From Pseudo-nitzschia pungens (taxonomy: Eukaryota; Bacillariophyta; Bacillariophyceae; Bacillariales; Bacillariaceae): a stretch of DNA of 64,000 nucleotides. The position numbers were made by a program, and so were the translations under genes. Where the stretch lies: assembly GCA_037355855.1 (NCBI GenBank), contig CM074760.1, positions 4,704,501 through 4,768,500 on the forward strand. The letters are read 5' to 3'. The notes under the pieces are model-generated. The model searched no databases. It had not been told where the DNA came from and saw nothing but the letters and a program-made list of their open reading frames with translations. This document shows positions 63,857 through 64,000 of this stretch, one piece after another; positions within the stretch are counted from its first letter, which is position 1, and each line of letters opens with the position of its first letter.

Positions 63857-64000
63857 TGCCGTGCACCAAAAATACAGTCACAAGTACACGCAGGACTGGA
63901 TTAAGGATAAGGATAAAAACAATTGGCGAGCCGATAGAATCGCCGATCTGGAGAGCTCTTAGAACTGTAGCAAATAGACTAACCAATAGGGCTCACAATT
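63857..64000 (+). repeat. 3' LTR of gypsy D, partial
   Basis: Starts TGCCGTGCACC after GGAGGAGTA; 144 of about 190 bp lie in the window. Confidence 0.9.

Larger units (their letters stand above)
58939..64000 (+). mobile_element. Gypsy family 1, copy D (runs off window)
   Basis: Partial 5' LTR 58939-59050 (first 78 bp missing), palindrome 59052-59063, leader, gag, pol to 63838, purine tract, and 3' LTR from 63857 to beyond the window end. It matches copy C over 49621-52449 with a handful of substitutions and continues where C is interrupted. Confidence 0.92.

Noticed and set aside
1..64000. tRNA or rRNA genes
   Set aside because: No cloverleaf with conserved GGTTCRANTCC-type box B or rRNA core sequence was noticed by eye; a covariance-model scan would settle this.

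Overview
The window looks like nuclear DNA of a stramenopile alga, most likely a pennate diatom (inference). The evidence is compact protein genes with short GT-AG introns (about 95-200 bp), a DUF6818/PIF-Harbinger pair, a Crypton-type tyrosine recombinase, Tc1/mariner-type MITEs and Ty3/gypsy elements of the sort common in diatoms. No rRNA, tRNA or CRISPR array was recognised. Nothing was compared with a database; family names rest on motifs read from the sequence.

Layout. 1-3.2 kb: the 5' end of a minus-strand gypsy element cut by the window edge, a hairpin repeat, relics of a PIF/Harbinger transposon, and a foldback element built from GTCCTCAA/TTGAGGAC arrays. 3.4-12.6 kb is the main host-gene island: glutaredoxin (+, one intron), CSTF2-like mRNA 3'-end factor (-, with a tiny first exon), a five-exon tandem zeta-toxin-fold kinase gene (+), cactin (-) and a small membrane protein (-). 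12.9-24.3 kb: a Crypton split by an 8.9-kb non-LTR retrotransposon (LINE) flanked by an 18-bp target duplication. 25.2-26.2 kb: a Stowaway-like MITE plus a copy of the promoter and first 16 codons of a gene found intact and inverted at 40.4-41.6 kb. 26.7-36.1 kb: a DNA transposon with about 350-bp terminal inverted repeats that double as the 5' regions of two convergent genes; a young gypsy element (27483-33304, TSD GTGGG) sits inside it. 36.9-39.0 kb: a broken RusA-like resolvase gene and a long Asn-coding low-complexity tract. 39.8-41.6 kb: two host genes. 41.8-49.5 kb: MITE copy 2, tandem repeats, relics of gypsy family 2, foldback copy 2, and a 5'-truncated gypsy family 1 copy. 49.5-64 kb: two almost identical, internally deleted family 1 elements (C and D), with a family 2 element (B) and a piece of a second family 2 copy between them.

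How the parts relate. The host genes are ordinary RNA-processing, redox and membrane functions. The accessory sequence shows at least three layers of nesting (LINE in Crypton, gypsy A in the TIR transposon, gypsy B in gypsy C). Most in-frame stops in the elements are TGA at positions where CGA is the likely ancestor, suggesting methyl-CpG decay. Both gypsy families carry a perfect 12-bp palindrome where a tRNA primer-binding site should be, and both have an in-frame TGA between gag and pol.
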